From Bubalus kerabau (lineage: Eukaryota > Chordata > Mammalia > Artiodactyla > Bovidae): 64,000 nucleotides of DNA. Where the stretch lies: assembly GCF_029407905.1 (NCBI RefSeq), contig NC_073643.1:30346001-30410000 (forward strand), in the 5' to 3' direction. This document shows positions 1 to 12,397 of this stretch, piece by piece; position 1 is the stretch's first letter, and each line of letters begins with the position of its first letter. A model generated the notes under the pieces. It was not told the origin of the DNA and ran no database searches. It worked only from the letters and a program-made list of their open reading frames with translations. The position numbers were made by a program, and so were the translations under genes.

Positions 1-2820
1 ACTGCAAAAGAATATAATTTTATAGTTTAAGGTTATTAATTTTCAAGAAAATTAGAAACATTACTCTCGCCATTTCAAGCTTTATCTAGTCACCCATGTT
101 GAGCTACAAAAGAAAATGCTACAAATGAATGGATGAATCACCTAAAATTAGGCAAAACAAGAAGCACACCTGTTCTCTTTAAAAAAAAAAACAATTTCCC
201 CCTCCATCCCTTAAAAAGAACATCCAAAATGAACAGAAAGCTTCAAAACTGAGAAAAAATTTTAACATTCTTATTTATGATAATTCAATTTTAAGTTTAT
301 AAGAGAGGCAACACAAACAAGTGAGAGTCTATTTAATACATAAACTTTCTCAAGCATTCTTTTGCACACCAAGTTTTTTTTTTTTTTTACAGTGTTCAAA
401 TAAACTACAAATGTTATCAGAATACAAAAAGTGATTCGAATGAAAAAGTATTATACGGTTCTGCTCCATAATAAAATTTTATATACAACCTACATGTTTC
501 ATCAAACTTAAAATACATACAAACACACACACTATATATATTTGGCAAGTACCTTACTGACAACTTTACCAAATACTTAACAACCACAATCAAATTTTCA
601 CTTGATCATAGAAAATACAAACCTGAGACATAAATTGAACCTGAACTGATTTTATAAATCAGTGAGTTTTTATCTCACACACTATTAGCATTCCTCAGAA
701 TTACAATATGAATAGCAAAATCTCACAAAATAATGATAAATGCAGCTAAAACGTGTATGTAAACTTCAGACTTCAGTATTTGTCACATGAAATCTACTTA
801 TTCTCTTTATAAAAACAATTACAAAGCCTCAAATAGTTATTATTTACAAAGTTGTTTATTGTTTACAGGCAGTTCAACACAAAATTCTTTGTCTTCCACA
901 ATGGAAGGCAATTTAGTGACTAATAGTGCAGAACTCAAACTCAGGTTCTCGAACTTCAAATTCCATGTTCCGTCTTCCTCTATATCACACACACATAAAA
1001 TTATAAATGTACATTTTCTAGCTGGACCAACAATATTTAGTTCTTATATTCTTAGCATCAGTACTACTCTTTTAGCAAAGTTCTTTGAGTTTCTGAGTCT
1101 TATTATTTTTTACATTTCAAAATCAGAGTAAAACACTGTCAAAATAAAGTATCTTGTTTTTCCAAAGTGTGTCTTTTTTTCATATTTGAAAGCTTCTTAA
1201 GGGCAGGATTTCTTCACATACATGACATTCAATATATAATTTATATATATATATATATATATAAAAAACCATCATGGACTTCAGAGTATTAGTGGCATAC
1301 CAGTACAGTGCCCCTCGTTGAGCTCATTGCTTTCCAAATCCTAAACACCCACATACTGCCCCCCAACCCTATTCCCTCAATGAAGATCTCAGAGTGATAC
1401 TGTAATTAAAAGTTTTTATACATTTTACAAAATAAGCAAAGTAGGATCCAGTATTAAGGAGACTCAAATACTATTTACCAAATACTTAAACAGATATTGT
1501 CTATTTGTATCTATCTATTCCTTCAACTAAATTTCCTTTACACACTGACAGCAGTGTTTCTCTTAAATTAAAATTAACCATAAAAGATGCAACTCTTCCA
1601 ACTTCTTGCTTAATCATGGTTTTAGACTAAAATGTTTTGGCTAATTTTCTCTAGAAAAGTAGGTAAAATGGTAGTCAATTATTAACACTGTATTTGTGGG
1701 TAAATGTCAATACTGCTTTAGAAAGAAAAATGTATTATGTTTGCATAACATCAGCCTATGACAAAATAAGTTTACAATTAAAACATTTTCAGAAGCTTTT
1801 TAAGTCATTTTACCAAGTGTCCAATAGATGGCACTAAGATGTTATACAACTCTCACTCAAGTGAACAGTTTTAAATACAAAAACTTCCTGTAAATCAAAG
1901 TACCCACAGGAAACAATTATTATAATTTTGACAACTGCATTTAAGATTAAGTACTTTTTAGTCTTTTATGTAAACATGAGAGCCGACTATAGTTTACTCA
2001 ATAGCAGACTTGAAAGACACTTAAGGTAAACAATTATGACAACAAATGCTAATAAAATTGTGTACACAGTGCTACAGAGAAAGAATAAATTGTATGCCAG
2101 GGAATCGAACATAAAAATGGGAACATTTAATTTGAGGTGGGTCTTTAAAAGAAGGTATAAAAATAAACCAGGTAAATCCAAAATGAATGCCTGGTACAAC
2201 TCTATGACAGGTCTGCTTCTCTTTCTCTTCCACTACACAACAGTTTACACAGCATACAAGACAGTTTACTGAAAACATTAACAATTTTTCTAATAAAAAA
2301 TTATCACTAGCTAAACTAAGACATGTGCTAAGAAGAAAAAAAGAGCAAAAATGAACGCGACTAACTCTCAATGAAAAATATGAACCAGAATCCTGAAATT
2401 GGGAGAATGGGGAAAGATATTTATTAGTAAAGGTGCACTGTAAAACAATTAAGTAGAAAAATAGTTTGAATTATTTAAAATGCATTCCGTTTACTTTGCA
2501 TTACCTATATATTACTTGTCTACATCCTAAGATGAAAATTAAGATTACATAAGGAACTGGAAGAAAATAACTTAATAAGGATATGATTAGCACGCATTTT
2601 GTTAAGCAAACCCCCAAAAAGTATGTCTACAACATCTAACAAAACACTAGTTACATACAGGGTAGTATGGCTTTAAAAAAAAAAATCCTGGCTAACCCTC
2701 TGGGACACTGTGCCCAGGTTGAATTTACCTCTTTAAAGTCTTCTGGCGAACAAGAATTCTGAAAACACATTTCTTAAGTAATTATTATGAGCGCTGATAC
2801 ATAATGTATATAAACCACTT
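1..2820. other. PPP4R2 intron 3, AT-rich, no gene recognised
   Basis: AT-rich intronic DNA with no repeat that I recognise, apart from a T15 run (374-388) and a (TA)10 tract (1242-1262). Read on the minus strand, 370-2300 has the loose look of a 3' UTR ending in an A15 run. No coding sequence accompanies it, so a decayed processed transcript is only a guess. Exon 4 of PPP4R2 was searched for and not found. Confidence 0.5.
1242..1262. repeat. (TA)n microsatellite
   Basis: About ten tandem TA units in intron 3, bordered by further AT-rich sequence. Likely length-polymorphic. Confidence 0.9.
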
Positions 2821-3132
2821 GAAAGTGAAAGTCGCTCAGCTGTGTCCAACTCTTTGCGATCCCATGGACTATATATACACTCCAGGAATTCTCCAGGCCA
2901 GAATACTGGAGTGGGTAGCCAGTCCCATCTCCAGGGGATCTTCCCAACCCAGGGGTCTAACCCAGGTCTCCCATGTTGCAGGACAATTCTTTACCAGCTG
3001 AGCCATCAGGGAAGCCTAAGAATACTGGAGTGGGGAGCCTATCCCTTCTCCAGCAGATCTTTCTGACCCAGGAATCAAACTAGGGTACCCTGCACTGCAG
3101 GCAGTCTACCAGTTGAGCTACCAGGGAAGCCC
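2821..3132 (-). mobile_element. Dimeric Bov-tA SINE
   Basis: Reads antisense. The right end is the tRNA-Glu-like head (reverse complement of GGGCTTCCCTGGTAGCTC). A second head lies inside, joined at ACTCCAGTATTCTTAGGCTT on the minus strand (around 3010-3025). The body carries a shortened region around 2862-2890 typical of this subfamily. The same junction recurs in three other copies in the window. Confidence 0.85.
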
Positions 3133-3698
3133 ATACTTTATGACTAAATCTTAGTTCCTATCATTATCCCAATTTCATCTGCTATTTACTGAAGATTTTG
3201 AGAAGGCACAAACCCTCCAGAGACCAACTATGGTGAAACCAAACAAAATATTTCTTTTAATTCCAAAAAGTAACTAAATCTGATGAAACAGGATCACACG
3301 TTTTACATTACGTATATACCTTAATCTGCCTGCAATCTGTCCCCATCTATTGACCTAAAAAAAAAAATTCAAATCTTATGTACCTAAAAGCTATCGGAAT
3401 TCATATATCAAGAATGCTGCTGAACAGAGAAAGACATCTAAGCATAAATTAGAAACTGTAAACACCAGGCTGTAAAGTTAGAATTTCCTGTCTTGTATTT
3501 TAACCCAAGAAAGATTCTAAGTGACTAAAATTAATATTTTTTAATTTATCTGTTTAAATGTTTGATCATCAAGATGTGCCAATATTCTGGATATACAACA
3601 AGATATTCAGCTAGAAAGAAAGCATCCATCAAAAAAATTAAAATCTTTATCTTACTTCTACATTATATAATTATATGTGTGTTATACAGTTATATATT
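3133..3698. other. Intron 3 spacer, nothing recognised
   Basis: AT-rich sequence between two SINEs. I see no coding or repeat signal. Confidence 0.5.
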
Positions 3699-3886
3699 GG
3701 GCTTCCCTGGTGGCTCAGCTGGTCAAGAATCCACCTGCAATGTGGGAGACCTGGGTTCGATGCCTGGATTGGGAAGATCCCCTGGAGAAGGGAAAGGCTA
3801 CCCACTCCAGTATTCTGGCCTAGAAAATTTCATGGACTTTATGGCCCGTGGGCTCACAGAGTCAGACACAACTGAGCAACTTTCAC
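3699..3886 (+). mobile_element. Bov-tA SINE
   Basis: Starts with the tRNA-like head GGGCTTCCCTGGTGGCTCAG and runs into the BovB-derived body, ending in GACACAACTGAGCAACTTTC. The region that reads CCATGGACTG... in most copies is shortened, as in the dimeric subfamily. Confidence 0.85.
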
Positions 3887-5117
3887 ATACGTTATAAAGC
3901 AATGTTCCTCATAAAAAAAGATAAAGGATATTAAAACACAGAGACCATTAAAGTAAAAGGCTAAAAGAGCTAACCATAAAATCAGACACCTGGTTTAAAA
4001 AATGCTGAAACAGCCAATAACTTTTATGCATAAAGGTGTACTTTTTACTACATCTTTATTTTCTATTAAGGTCCACATTTATACTGTCTTAATTAACAAA
4101 ATTACTATTTAAGTGGAAATTAACTTAAGTATCTCTTAGATATCAAAGATTAAATGTACTGAGTTTTGTTTACTCTAAAGTTCTACAGAAGTTAGAAATC
4201 ACCAGTGGAATCTTGTGATACAATCTTACTTAAATCAATACGTTCTTTCTGGATCAGGCTTTAGCATCTATATAAATATATACATGTCATAAATATTCAT
4301 GTGCATATATTTTATACCTCAAAACAAATGTTAGAAATTGGGATTTATTGAAAACAGCATTGTAAGTTAAGAAAAAGAAGAGTTTGGCCCTTTCAATAAT
4401 GGTACATAACCGTAAACTAGTTTCTACATCATTCCCTACCCTAAAAGAAATGTGCAGCAACTGACAACACTTTTAGCCAGTTAATCACCTTCTACAGTGC
4501 CTGAATTACTTTACTTGCTTCAAATAAAAATGTGAAGAAAAATTAATTAAGTTTCTGTTATTTCCTCTCTTTCAATTATAAAATTTTATTAAAGACAGCA
4601 TCACATCAAACCCTATTACCAACACACAAGGCAAGGCAGTAAAGGGGAGTAAGGAGGGAAGGTTACTAAGCAACCTTGAGTCTCAACAAGTTATGCTAAA
4701 AAAGGTAATAGAGAAAAAATAAATAAGTTCTTCTAATAGATTAGAAATAAATAAATAAGTTCTTCTAATAGATTCAACATGCTCAACAAATACTGACAAA
4801 TAATGAACATAAAATGCAATAACTCTATTTTCCCCAAGAGGAACAGGTACACCAGCAAGCAGAAATAGGTAAAAGGAGTAAAAGAACCAAGTAACAAAAG
4901 GCTAGAACCCATTCTCTCATCCTTGAATAATCTTAAGCTAACTATAAAGCAAACAAAATAAAATCAAAAAAGGAGTAAATGTTTTATATCTATAATCCAG
5001 ATTTTAAAGTATTGAAAATCTTGTATATAAACCTTTAAAAAAATATGAAGAGGCAAAAACCCTCAGGTGCAGAAACTTAAAGGTATCTGCACTGGTGCAC
5101 GTAAGCATACAAACAAG
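3887..5117. other. Intron 3, AT-rich, unannotated
   Basis: No gene or confident repeat. It contains a perfect 26-bp direct repeat (4717-4742 and 4749-4774). Confidence 0.5.
4717..4774. repeat. Short tandem duplication, 26-bp unit
   Basis: Two identical 26-bp copies (4717-4742, 4749-4774) with a 6-bp spacer, each containing AAGTTCTTCTAATAGATT. Most likely replication slippage or a local duplication. Confidence 0.85.
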
Positions 5118-5253
5118 TCATTTGGGTGCAAGAGCTGGAGGGGACACACGTATACCTGTGGCTGATTCATACTGATGTACAGCAGAAACCAGCAAATCAC
5201 GGTAAAGTAATCATCCTCCAATTAAAAACATAAATTTTAAAAAAGAAAAAAAA
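5118..5253 (+). mobile_element. Ruminant L1 3' end fragment
   Basis: Contains the phrases GTGGCTGATTCATACTGATG and AGTAATCATCCTCCAATTAA followed by an A-rich tail, as at the 3' end of bovine L1 copies. Strongly 5'-truncated. Confidence 0.65.
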
Positions 5254-5440
5254 ACAATCATTTGAAAGTTTTCAGGACTAAGCGAACTCCGATTATGTAC
5301 ATTAAAATAACTTAAATAACTCCAGAGAAGAAATTTTATAGTCAGGCCATCATGCCAAAAGATAAGCACTCCTCAGTTACAACTGACACCTTAGCAGTGA
5401 TATAACCAAGATTTTTAGGTATCAAATGGTTGTGCACTTT

Positions 5441-5695
5441 GCCTGCTGCTACGTAGTCACTTCAGTCGTGTCCGACTCTGTGCGACCCCAAGGACGGCAG
5501 CCCAGCAGGCTCCCCCATCCCTGGGATTCTCCAGGCAAGAACACTGGAGTGGGTTGCCATTTCCTTCTCCAATGCGTGAAAGTGAAAGTGAAGTCGCTCA
5601 GTTGTGTCCGACTCTTAGCTACCTCATGGACTGCAACCTACCAGGTTCCTCCGTCCATGGGATTTTCCAGGTAAGATTACTGGAGTGGGTTGCCA
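5441..5695 (-). mobile_element. Bov-A2 SINE
   Basis: Antisense Bov-A2. Two related BovA monomers are joined at AATGCGTGAAAGTGAAAGTG, and the left edge is a decayed GCTGCT-type tail. The right end lacks a few bases of the consensus start. Confidence 0.85.
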
Positions 5696-6314
5696 CAGTG
5701 GCTAGATGCCCTCATAAATACACAGCCATGCCCTTTTAGTCAACTACCCACAGCAAGGGAAGCTTACTGCTAATTTTCCCGAGGTCTTAGGTCTAACAGA
5801 TTGTCAAAAGCAGAGGAAGACTTAAGTAATTAATTTATATTCATTATTATTCCACTTTAGTAGTTAGAAGGATATAAAATGATCTTTTAAAAACTACAAG
5901 AAATTTAAGTTATACTTCTCTCGCCCTCTCAAAATCTCTCTTGTGTACCATTCATTATAGGAAAGAACTACTGGCTACAGTTTCTAAATTATATTCACAG
6001 TTATCTATGGTAGGAAGCCGATTTTCATAAATGGCCCGCTTTGAGTAATCCCAGATACTCTTGTTCATTATAATCCCACATTAAGCTTCTAATTCCATTA
6101 ATTTTTAATTTTTGGTGTTTCTCACCTAAGAAACTTTAACTTCAGTTCTGTACAGTAGCTATAGTCCATCTTCTATAAAATGTTAAAATTCAAAAGTAAT
6201 TTTAAAAGGACAAGAAAATATGACTAAAATTCTTTAAAAAGTAACCTTGAGCATTCAACCATGTAATTCTACCATGCCCCATTAAACAAAGTATAGATAC
6301 AGAAGCATGCTTTT
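5696..6314. other. Intron 3, unannotated
   Basis: AT-rich intron with no feature that I can support. Confidence 0.5.
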
Positions 6315-6460
6315 ATTCCTTTCACTCATTCATTCAGTATCTGTTTGTCTGATAATCTACTAAATTCAGGCACTTACTCTTCTAGGCTTTGTATGGAAAA
6401 GATAGCCACCCTTGGTGTCCAGAATCTTACAGTTCAGAAAATCCGGCCAACAAGTAAATG
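6315..6460 (-). mobile_element. L2 LINE 3' end fragment
   Basis: The sequence from CATTCATTCAG through a GCACTTACTCTTCTAGG-like block to ACAAGTAAATGGATAA follows the reverse complement of the L2 3' end. Old and diverged. Confidence 0.5.
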
Positions 6461-6684
6461 GATAATTTACACTTAAAAGAGGAAAAATTTATATACTGAC
6501 AATAGTAGTTTTAGAAAATAATCTTTTCATGCCAAAATAATTTGAAGCATTTATTATAGAGCTTTCACTAATTAAAAACAAAAACAGCAAAATGAACTTA
6601 CCAATAAGAAAATCACTGAAAGATAAGAAAAACCAAAAAAGATATGAAAGAAACCAATTCATTAAAGAGTCACTAAGGACACGC

Positions 6685-7210
6685 ATGCTCCATGTCACTT
6701 GCAATCAAAGAGACACAAATCCACGGACAGACCCACAAAAATACTGAAAAAATAAACAGCATTTACATATAACACAGAAGCATCAATGAAAATACTCTCT
6801 GAGGTCAATCTGGCAATAATAATAAAAATTTTAAGTGTGCATACATGATAACCTAGTAACGGTCTCTACAAAATAAAAAAAGGAACAATAAATCTATATA
6901 TAAATTCAACATACGCCATTCATCATACACAAAAGTGTATGTACAAGGGGGCGCACTACAAGCACTTGTAACAGCTAAAAAAATAAATGCCCACCAAGGG
7001 AGCAGAAAAAATGAACTACATAATCTGTTAATGTAACAGAAAATAATGCAGCCATTTCAAATAAAGACAAACAGAACACAGACGTAACTGTACTGATATA
7101 AAAATTTCAAAGCTCTTCTAAAAGTAAAATACAACTAGCATACAACATGATCCTCCTTTCTTTTCTTCATATACTCCTAGGACATATGAGGATATTTTAA
7201 AAATTATGAA
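6685..7210 (+). mobile_element. Old L1 (L1M-type) 3' fragment
   Basis: Shows the ordered landmarks of an old L1 3' region: CACTTGCAATCAAAGAGACA, then GTAACAGCTAAAAAAATAAATGCCCACCA-like text (6970-7000), then AATAATGCAGCCATTTCAAA. No coding frame survives. Confidence 0.55.
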
Positions 7211-9129
7211 CACACTATTGTAACTTTTTTAATTTAAAAGATGATCTATTACAAAGAGCAGAAGAGGAATACTGGCAAAGACAAACCCTTCAACTAGGTG
7301 CAAAAGATGCTACTTTTACTCACCACCTTGAAGGAAAAAATTTTTAGAGCAACAACTAATCGATGTATATTCAAACACAAAAATAAAACTGAAAAATATT
7401 ACAAAGATGTTTCAATGTACCACATATCAAATATTATGATATAGATAAAAATGGGTAAATCAAAAATGAAAAATACAAAAATACTAATGTATCATTGATT
7501 AAGACTTGAGTTCTGCTTAAGAAAAATAATATGCAAACTGCCATTTTGAAATATCAAAGTAAAAATATAAATTATAGTTCAAGATAAAAAATATTTTAAA
7601 AGAAATTATACTTACATATGCTTAGGCATTTAAGGACTGTTCAAGTCCTTTTCAGAGGTAAGTCAATTACCTATTTAACAAATTATATATATGTGTGTGT
7701 GTGTATAAAATATCTTGGAGAAGGAAAGGCACCTATTTAACAAATAAACAAATGAGAAATATTTAATACCTATATAGCTGTGTTTCATCCAATTTAATGT
7801 GTAAGAACTGAAAATGGTATTACTAATTTAGAATCACAAGTAGCCTCATATTCACAAAGCAGTGGTATAATTTGACCTGTTTGACCATAACTCTTAATTT
7901 TAAATGAGCCATAACTTACTGAAATAAAAGATGAGTTACCATAATGTCTAAGTACTATCAACCTCTGCACTATTTATAAACATCCCCAAGAAGTATTCTT
8001 AACCATATTCAATAGTAAGCCTTATGTAACATACTTCCAATACATAGCACGTGGCTTCATCTTGATATATGCTTTAAAAAAATGAGTAAGTAGATATATG
8101 TATACAGTTAGATAATTTTCACTAATACAACAGGGTCCATGGAAAACAAGTCTCCCTCCAATCCCAAACCCCTAAGAGCAGCTTTAATTTCTCCCATGAG
8201 TATTTTGGCAACATACCCAAAACCAAAGTTTAAGAATTTGATACCTTAAATCAAACTGCTAAGCAGGGAAACATGACATAAAATAAAGGGTTAAGTGAAT
8301 TACACTATCTTGTTGCAAATCCCATGTGATTAAATATCTGAAGAAAAAATTGAGACCATTGCTTCCTAAAAATACAAATGAAATCTCATCAAAAACTATC
8401 CCTAAATATAAATTCATGGTTAACATATCCACAATTCACTAAATTAGGTATTGTCATTCCACACTCCAAATTATGCCAATTTAAACACTGAACAATTTAA
8501 CTTCAAAAATACTTCTTGCCTTCAATAAAGGGAGCCCTAAAAATACAAAGTCCTGAAAAGAAAGTATTTAAAATAACAGAATATGACATTTAATTTAAAA
8601 GTCAGCTTCATTTTTGGTGGAGAGTAACTTTTCAGTGCTATGTTTTATAAAAGGCTAAAACGGTTCCTTACTGGAGGGAAAACAGGGACTCTTACAAAAA
8701 TATTTTTAATTAAAAAGTAGAATCGAAGTAGAATCCTTTCATAAATTGCTTTTCATTTTAAAAGAAATGTCACTTACCTCAATAACAGGTTCCAAAGTAT
8801 AAAGATTTATAATATCAAATATAAAATAAATACAAAAAATTTTTAAATATTTGATGTTTCCAGTGTCACACACATTTGAAGTCTAAATGCCAGTGAACCA
8901 TATAAAGGTGGTTCAAGTGTAAAAAAAAAAAAAAAAAGCTGTGAGAATTTCAACTACTTATAAAATGGAACTCAATAACATCTATCTATCTATATATATA
9001 CATCATGAGACACAGAGCTTATTCAAATGAATAATCAGTTATCAAACAACTAGACACTTCAAAACTTAGAGGAAAAATATTTAATGATCTGCTAAAAATT
9101 AAACCTTTAACGCAGAATTAAATGCATAC
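7211..9129. other. Intron 3 flanking exon 3, AT-rich
   Basis: No coding content or confident repeat. Holds an A17 run (8921-8937) and a (TCTA)n/(TA)n tract (8981-9000). The PPP4R2 exon 3 donor is at its right edge. Confidence 0.5.
8981..9000. repeat. (TCTA)n-(TA)n microsatellite
   Basis: Three TCTA units run into a TA tract about 130 bp beyond the exon 3 splice donor. Confidence 0.8.
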
Positions 9130-9300
9130 CCATTAAATCCAGTGACAATTTTCAGTATTCTTTCCTTCATTTCATCAAAGGGAATATATTCAACATTAGG
9201 GTTGGGAGGACCTCTTGGTTCAGGAGCTGAAGTTCTGAAATCATCCATCACCTTCTCCAGTTTGAAAATAAAATAGCCTTTAAATTGGGACCACTGAATC
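9130..9300 (-). CDS. PPP4R2: PPP4R2 coding exon 3
   Basis: On the minus strand a TTACAG acceptor ends at 9301 and the donor GTATGC starts at 9129. The 171 nt complete Met39 and encode residues 40-95 plus two bases of codon 96. Recognisable pieces are IQWSQFKGYFIFKLEKVMDD, PEPRGPPNPNVEYIPFDEM and KERILKIVTGFN. This is conserved PPP4R2 N-terminal sequence, continuous with exon 2 in frame. Phase 2 at the 3' end predicts that exon 4 starts by completing a Gly codon. Exon 4 is not in the window. Confidence 0.97.
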
Positions 9301-9307
9301 CTGTAAG

Positions 9308-9752
9308 TAAAAAATTAAAAAATATATATATAACACCATGTAGAGTCACAATTCTTGAACAAAAAGTACAAATACAGAATACATCACAACACTAACAAAA
9401 TTAAGATCAGGAAAAGTAGTTGTGAGAATGACTTTGTTCAGCAGCCTGCACCACACCTGATCAATCTAACTCACAAGCTCCTACATGCTTCCATCCAATT
9501 CTCCCAGACTCCTGATCCAAACAAAACCTAAATCAGATTAAAATCTTGAAAATTAACTACTGGTATTTCTAGTCGAAAGCTTATTGTCTAAGTTCCACTT
9601 TCCACATTTTAAAACCATTACTCTGCCTCCATCTCTTACAACAAAGGGAGGTGTTACTGTCCCCACTTAAGTAATTAGAAACTGGCCCAACCTTACATTC
9701 ACAATTTTAAGTAGACTCCCACACCCTAAGCTCTTAACATCCAAGGTATAAA
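9308..9752. other. Intron 2, exon 3-proximal, unannotated
   Basis: Mixed-composition intron next to the exon 3 acceptor. No repeat that I recognise. Confidence 0.5.
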
Positions 9753-9762
9753 TAATGCTTAT

Positions 9763-9976
9763 GTGTGTGTGCTTAGTTGCTCAGTTGTGTCCGACTCTGC
9801 GACCCCATGGACTGTAGCCTGTCAGGATCTTCTGTCCACGGGATTATCCAGACAAGAATACTGGCGTGGGCTGCCATTTCTTCCTCCAGGGGATCTTTTC
9901 GACTCAGGGATTGAACCCACATTTCCCGCACTGGCAGGTGGATTCTTTACCACTGAGTTACCTGGAAAGCCCCCTG
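9763..9976 (-). mobile_element. Bov-tA SINE with target-site duplication
   Basis: Antisense Bov-tA from GTGTGTGCTTAGTTGCTCAG to the head at GGAAAGCCCC. Flanked by an exact 10-bp duplication TAATGCTTAT at 9753-9762 and 9977-9986. It lies in intron 2, 460 bp upstream of exon 3. Confidence 0.9.
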
Positions 9977-10431
9977 TAATGCTTATATAGACTAGTAAAT
10001 TTTCTTGTCTTGTTATCTGTTAAAATAGTAAAATAAACTTCAACTTCTCCTACTTCTTTTGCTTTCAACTAAAATTTTTAGTATTTTATCATTTAAAAGG
10101 CATATACCGCACGTTCTATACAAGACATATCTTGCGAAGTAAAAGGTTGATTAATATCTGTATATAACTTTCACATCTGTTCATGAAAATATCAACATCT
10201 TTTTTATTCCTGTCCCCTCACATTTTACCACTAATGTAAGGAAATTTAGTGATGAAATCTGTCTGAATAACCTAAATTCTAAGAGATACAAAGGTCAGGA
10301 ACACCAACCATTCCTCCAAACACTGTAACCATTAATGGCAGCAGATAGATCTCATACACAGGAGACTACTTAAGCAAGCTAAGACTGCTAGTCTGCAATC
10401 ACTCTTCCACCCGGTTCAGCAACCCTACAGA

Positions 10432-10610
10432 CTAAGCCAGCAGCTCTCAAAGTGTGGCCCCAAGAGGTCACAGCTATTTTCCTAAGAGTAGAGCTGACTT
10501 TTTCACTGAGTTGACATCTGCAGTGACAGTGGGTGCAAACGCAGCAGGGGTAACAGGCCGACACTTCAGCGCAGAGCAAAGCAGCAGCACCCAGCTCCAC
10601 TGGCAGTAGC
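10432..10610. mobile_element. Possible hAT-type DNA transposon remnant
   Basis: CAGCAGCTCTCAAAGTGTGG followed by GC-richer text is reminiscent of hAT non-autonomous elements that begin with a CAG...TCTCAAA terminus. The family is not certain, and no clear second terminus is seen. Confidence 0.3.
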
Positions 10611-10740
10611 TGTTACCTTCCTTATCAACACAAAATCACAATAAAAAAAAATGAACTATTTTACTGCAAAGTTGAACAAAGCAAATTTCCTAACTTATTT
10701 AAATCTTGATCTTTGAGTACACATACATCTTTTTAACAAC

Positions 10741-10952
10741 CCAGGGGCACTAGAACCCGCCTGGCAATGCAAGAGATACAGATATGAAGGTTTGATCCCT
10801 CAGTTGGGAAGTTTCCCTGGAGGGCATGGCAACCCACTGCTGTATTCTTGCCCAAAGAATCCCATGGACAAAGGAGCCTGGTGCGCTACAGTCCACAGGG
10901 TTGCAAGAGTTGGATACGACTGAAGCGACTTAGCATAGCACAGACAACAACA
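10741..10952 (+). mobile_element. Bov-tA SINE, diverged
   Basis: Sense Bov-tA with a damaged head and a body reading GAATCCCATGGACAAAGGAG, ending in ACTTAGCATAGCACAGACAACAACA. Confidence 0.8.
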
Positions 10953-11324
10953 TGAAAAATATACATAAAGGATTTCTGTTGCCTAGCAAAATACTGTAGA
11001 CATATCAAGTAGCAAAAAGCTAAATACTGGTGCCAGCTGAGTGAGCTATTTTACATAGAAAGCCTTTTTTACTTGAAAAGAATGTCAAATAAATAACGCT
11101 TATTCAAGACCAAAAGAAACCAGTAGACATGTTCTCAAAAAAAAATCAAGAAAATCAACTGAAATATTCGTGACCATTGATAAAAATTCAACTTCAAAAT
11201 AAAAAATTTAAAGTCTAGAAAATGTGAGCTTCACTGTGGGCTTGAAAAGTTCCTGATACATTCCCAAGACATTTCCAAACCTACCACTGTTGATGTGAAA
11301 GATATTGTAACACCCTCCCACATA

Positions 11325-12397
11325 AGTACAGGCAACAAAAGAAATAAACTGAACTGTATTAAAATAAAAAAACTTGTGTATCAAAGGACACTATCGGCAA
11401 AGAGTGAAGAGTCAACCCAGAGAATGGGAGAGACTATATGCAAATCATCTTTCTGATAAGGTGTTAATATCCAGGACATTGCAATAAAACAGAACTCCAC
11501 ATCCATTAGAGGGCTATCCAACAAAAACCAAAACAAAACAAACCGACACCTCCCCCCGCCACACACACACACAGCAGAGATAACTGCTGCCTGGCCAGTA
11601 TGTAGGGAAACTGAGAACTATGTGGCACTGCCTGTCAGAACGCAGAACAGTGGAGTCACTGTGCCAAAGATGCTTTAAAAGGACCAAACAGTTACTACAT
11701 GACCCAGCAAATCCATTTTTAAAAGATAGAGATGCAAAAGATCCAAAAACAGCAAGTCAAATGAAACTCACTTACACACATGCTGGCAACTACTCTAATG
11801 TATCTCAACAGATGAAGAGATAAACAAAACGTGCACACACACATACACATACAGTGGGATATAGCCTTAAAGAGGAAGAGAAACTTTCACATACTAAAAC
11901 AATGATTAATCTTGAACACATCACACTAAGCAAAATAAGCCAGACACAAAAGAAGAAGTATTCTGATTTCACTTTTATGAGGTATCTAGAATAGTCAAAG
12001 ACACTGCAGAAAGGCATATGCCAGGGCTTTGCAGAAGGGATGGTTGACACGTTATTGTTTAAGGGGTACAGTATCAGGAGACAGACTGCCATTAAGTTCA
12101 TGAAAAGATGTGCATTAAGGAAATGCACATCAAAACCACAAGATACCATTCCACACCCACTGAAATTGTTACATTAAAAAAGATGTATTCAATGACAAGT
12201 GTTGGGGAGGAAGTAGGACAGGTGGAAAGGAAACCTACATACTGCTGATGGGAATGTAAAATGGTATACAGCCCTTTTGGAAAATAGCTTGGATTGGCAG
12301 TTACTCAAAAAGTTAAAAAAGAGCTGATGTGTGACTTCACAACTTCCTGTTCAATGGGTGGATCATATGGTAGGTAAATTTTATTCACTACTAGCAT
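11325..12397 (+). mobile_element. Old L1 3' region, left part
   Basis: Ordered L1 ORF2/3' UTR landmarks: GGCAACAAAAGAAATAAACT, GAGTCAACCCAGAGAATGGG, then CTACATGACCCAGCAAATCC and CTGATGGGAATGTAAAATGG. The order is rearranged relative to an intact L1 and no frame survives. It is cut at about 12397 by a BovB copy and appears to resume at 13703-13760. Confidence 0.65.

Noticed and set aside
787..1131. 114-codon plus-strand open frame in intron 3
   Set aside because: AT-driven composition, no recognised domain, and no promoter or splice context.
370..2300. Minus-strand 3'-UTR-like sequence ending in an A15 run, possible processed pseudogene
   Set aside because: No coding part, no AATAAA at the right distance and no target-site duplication found. 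It could be plain AT-rich intron.
2720..2749. Candidate 30-nt microexon of PPP4R2 in intron 3 (minus strand, TTTTCAG acceptor and GAG-GTAAAT donor)
   Set aside because: The translated piece does not match the known continuation of PPP4R2 after residue 95, and such splice-like pairs are frequent by chance in AT-rich introns.
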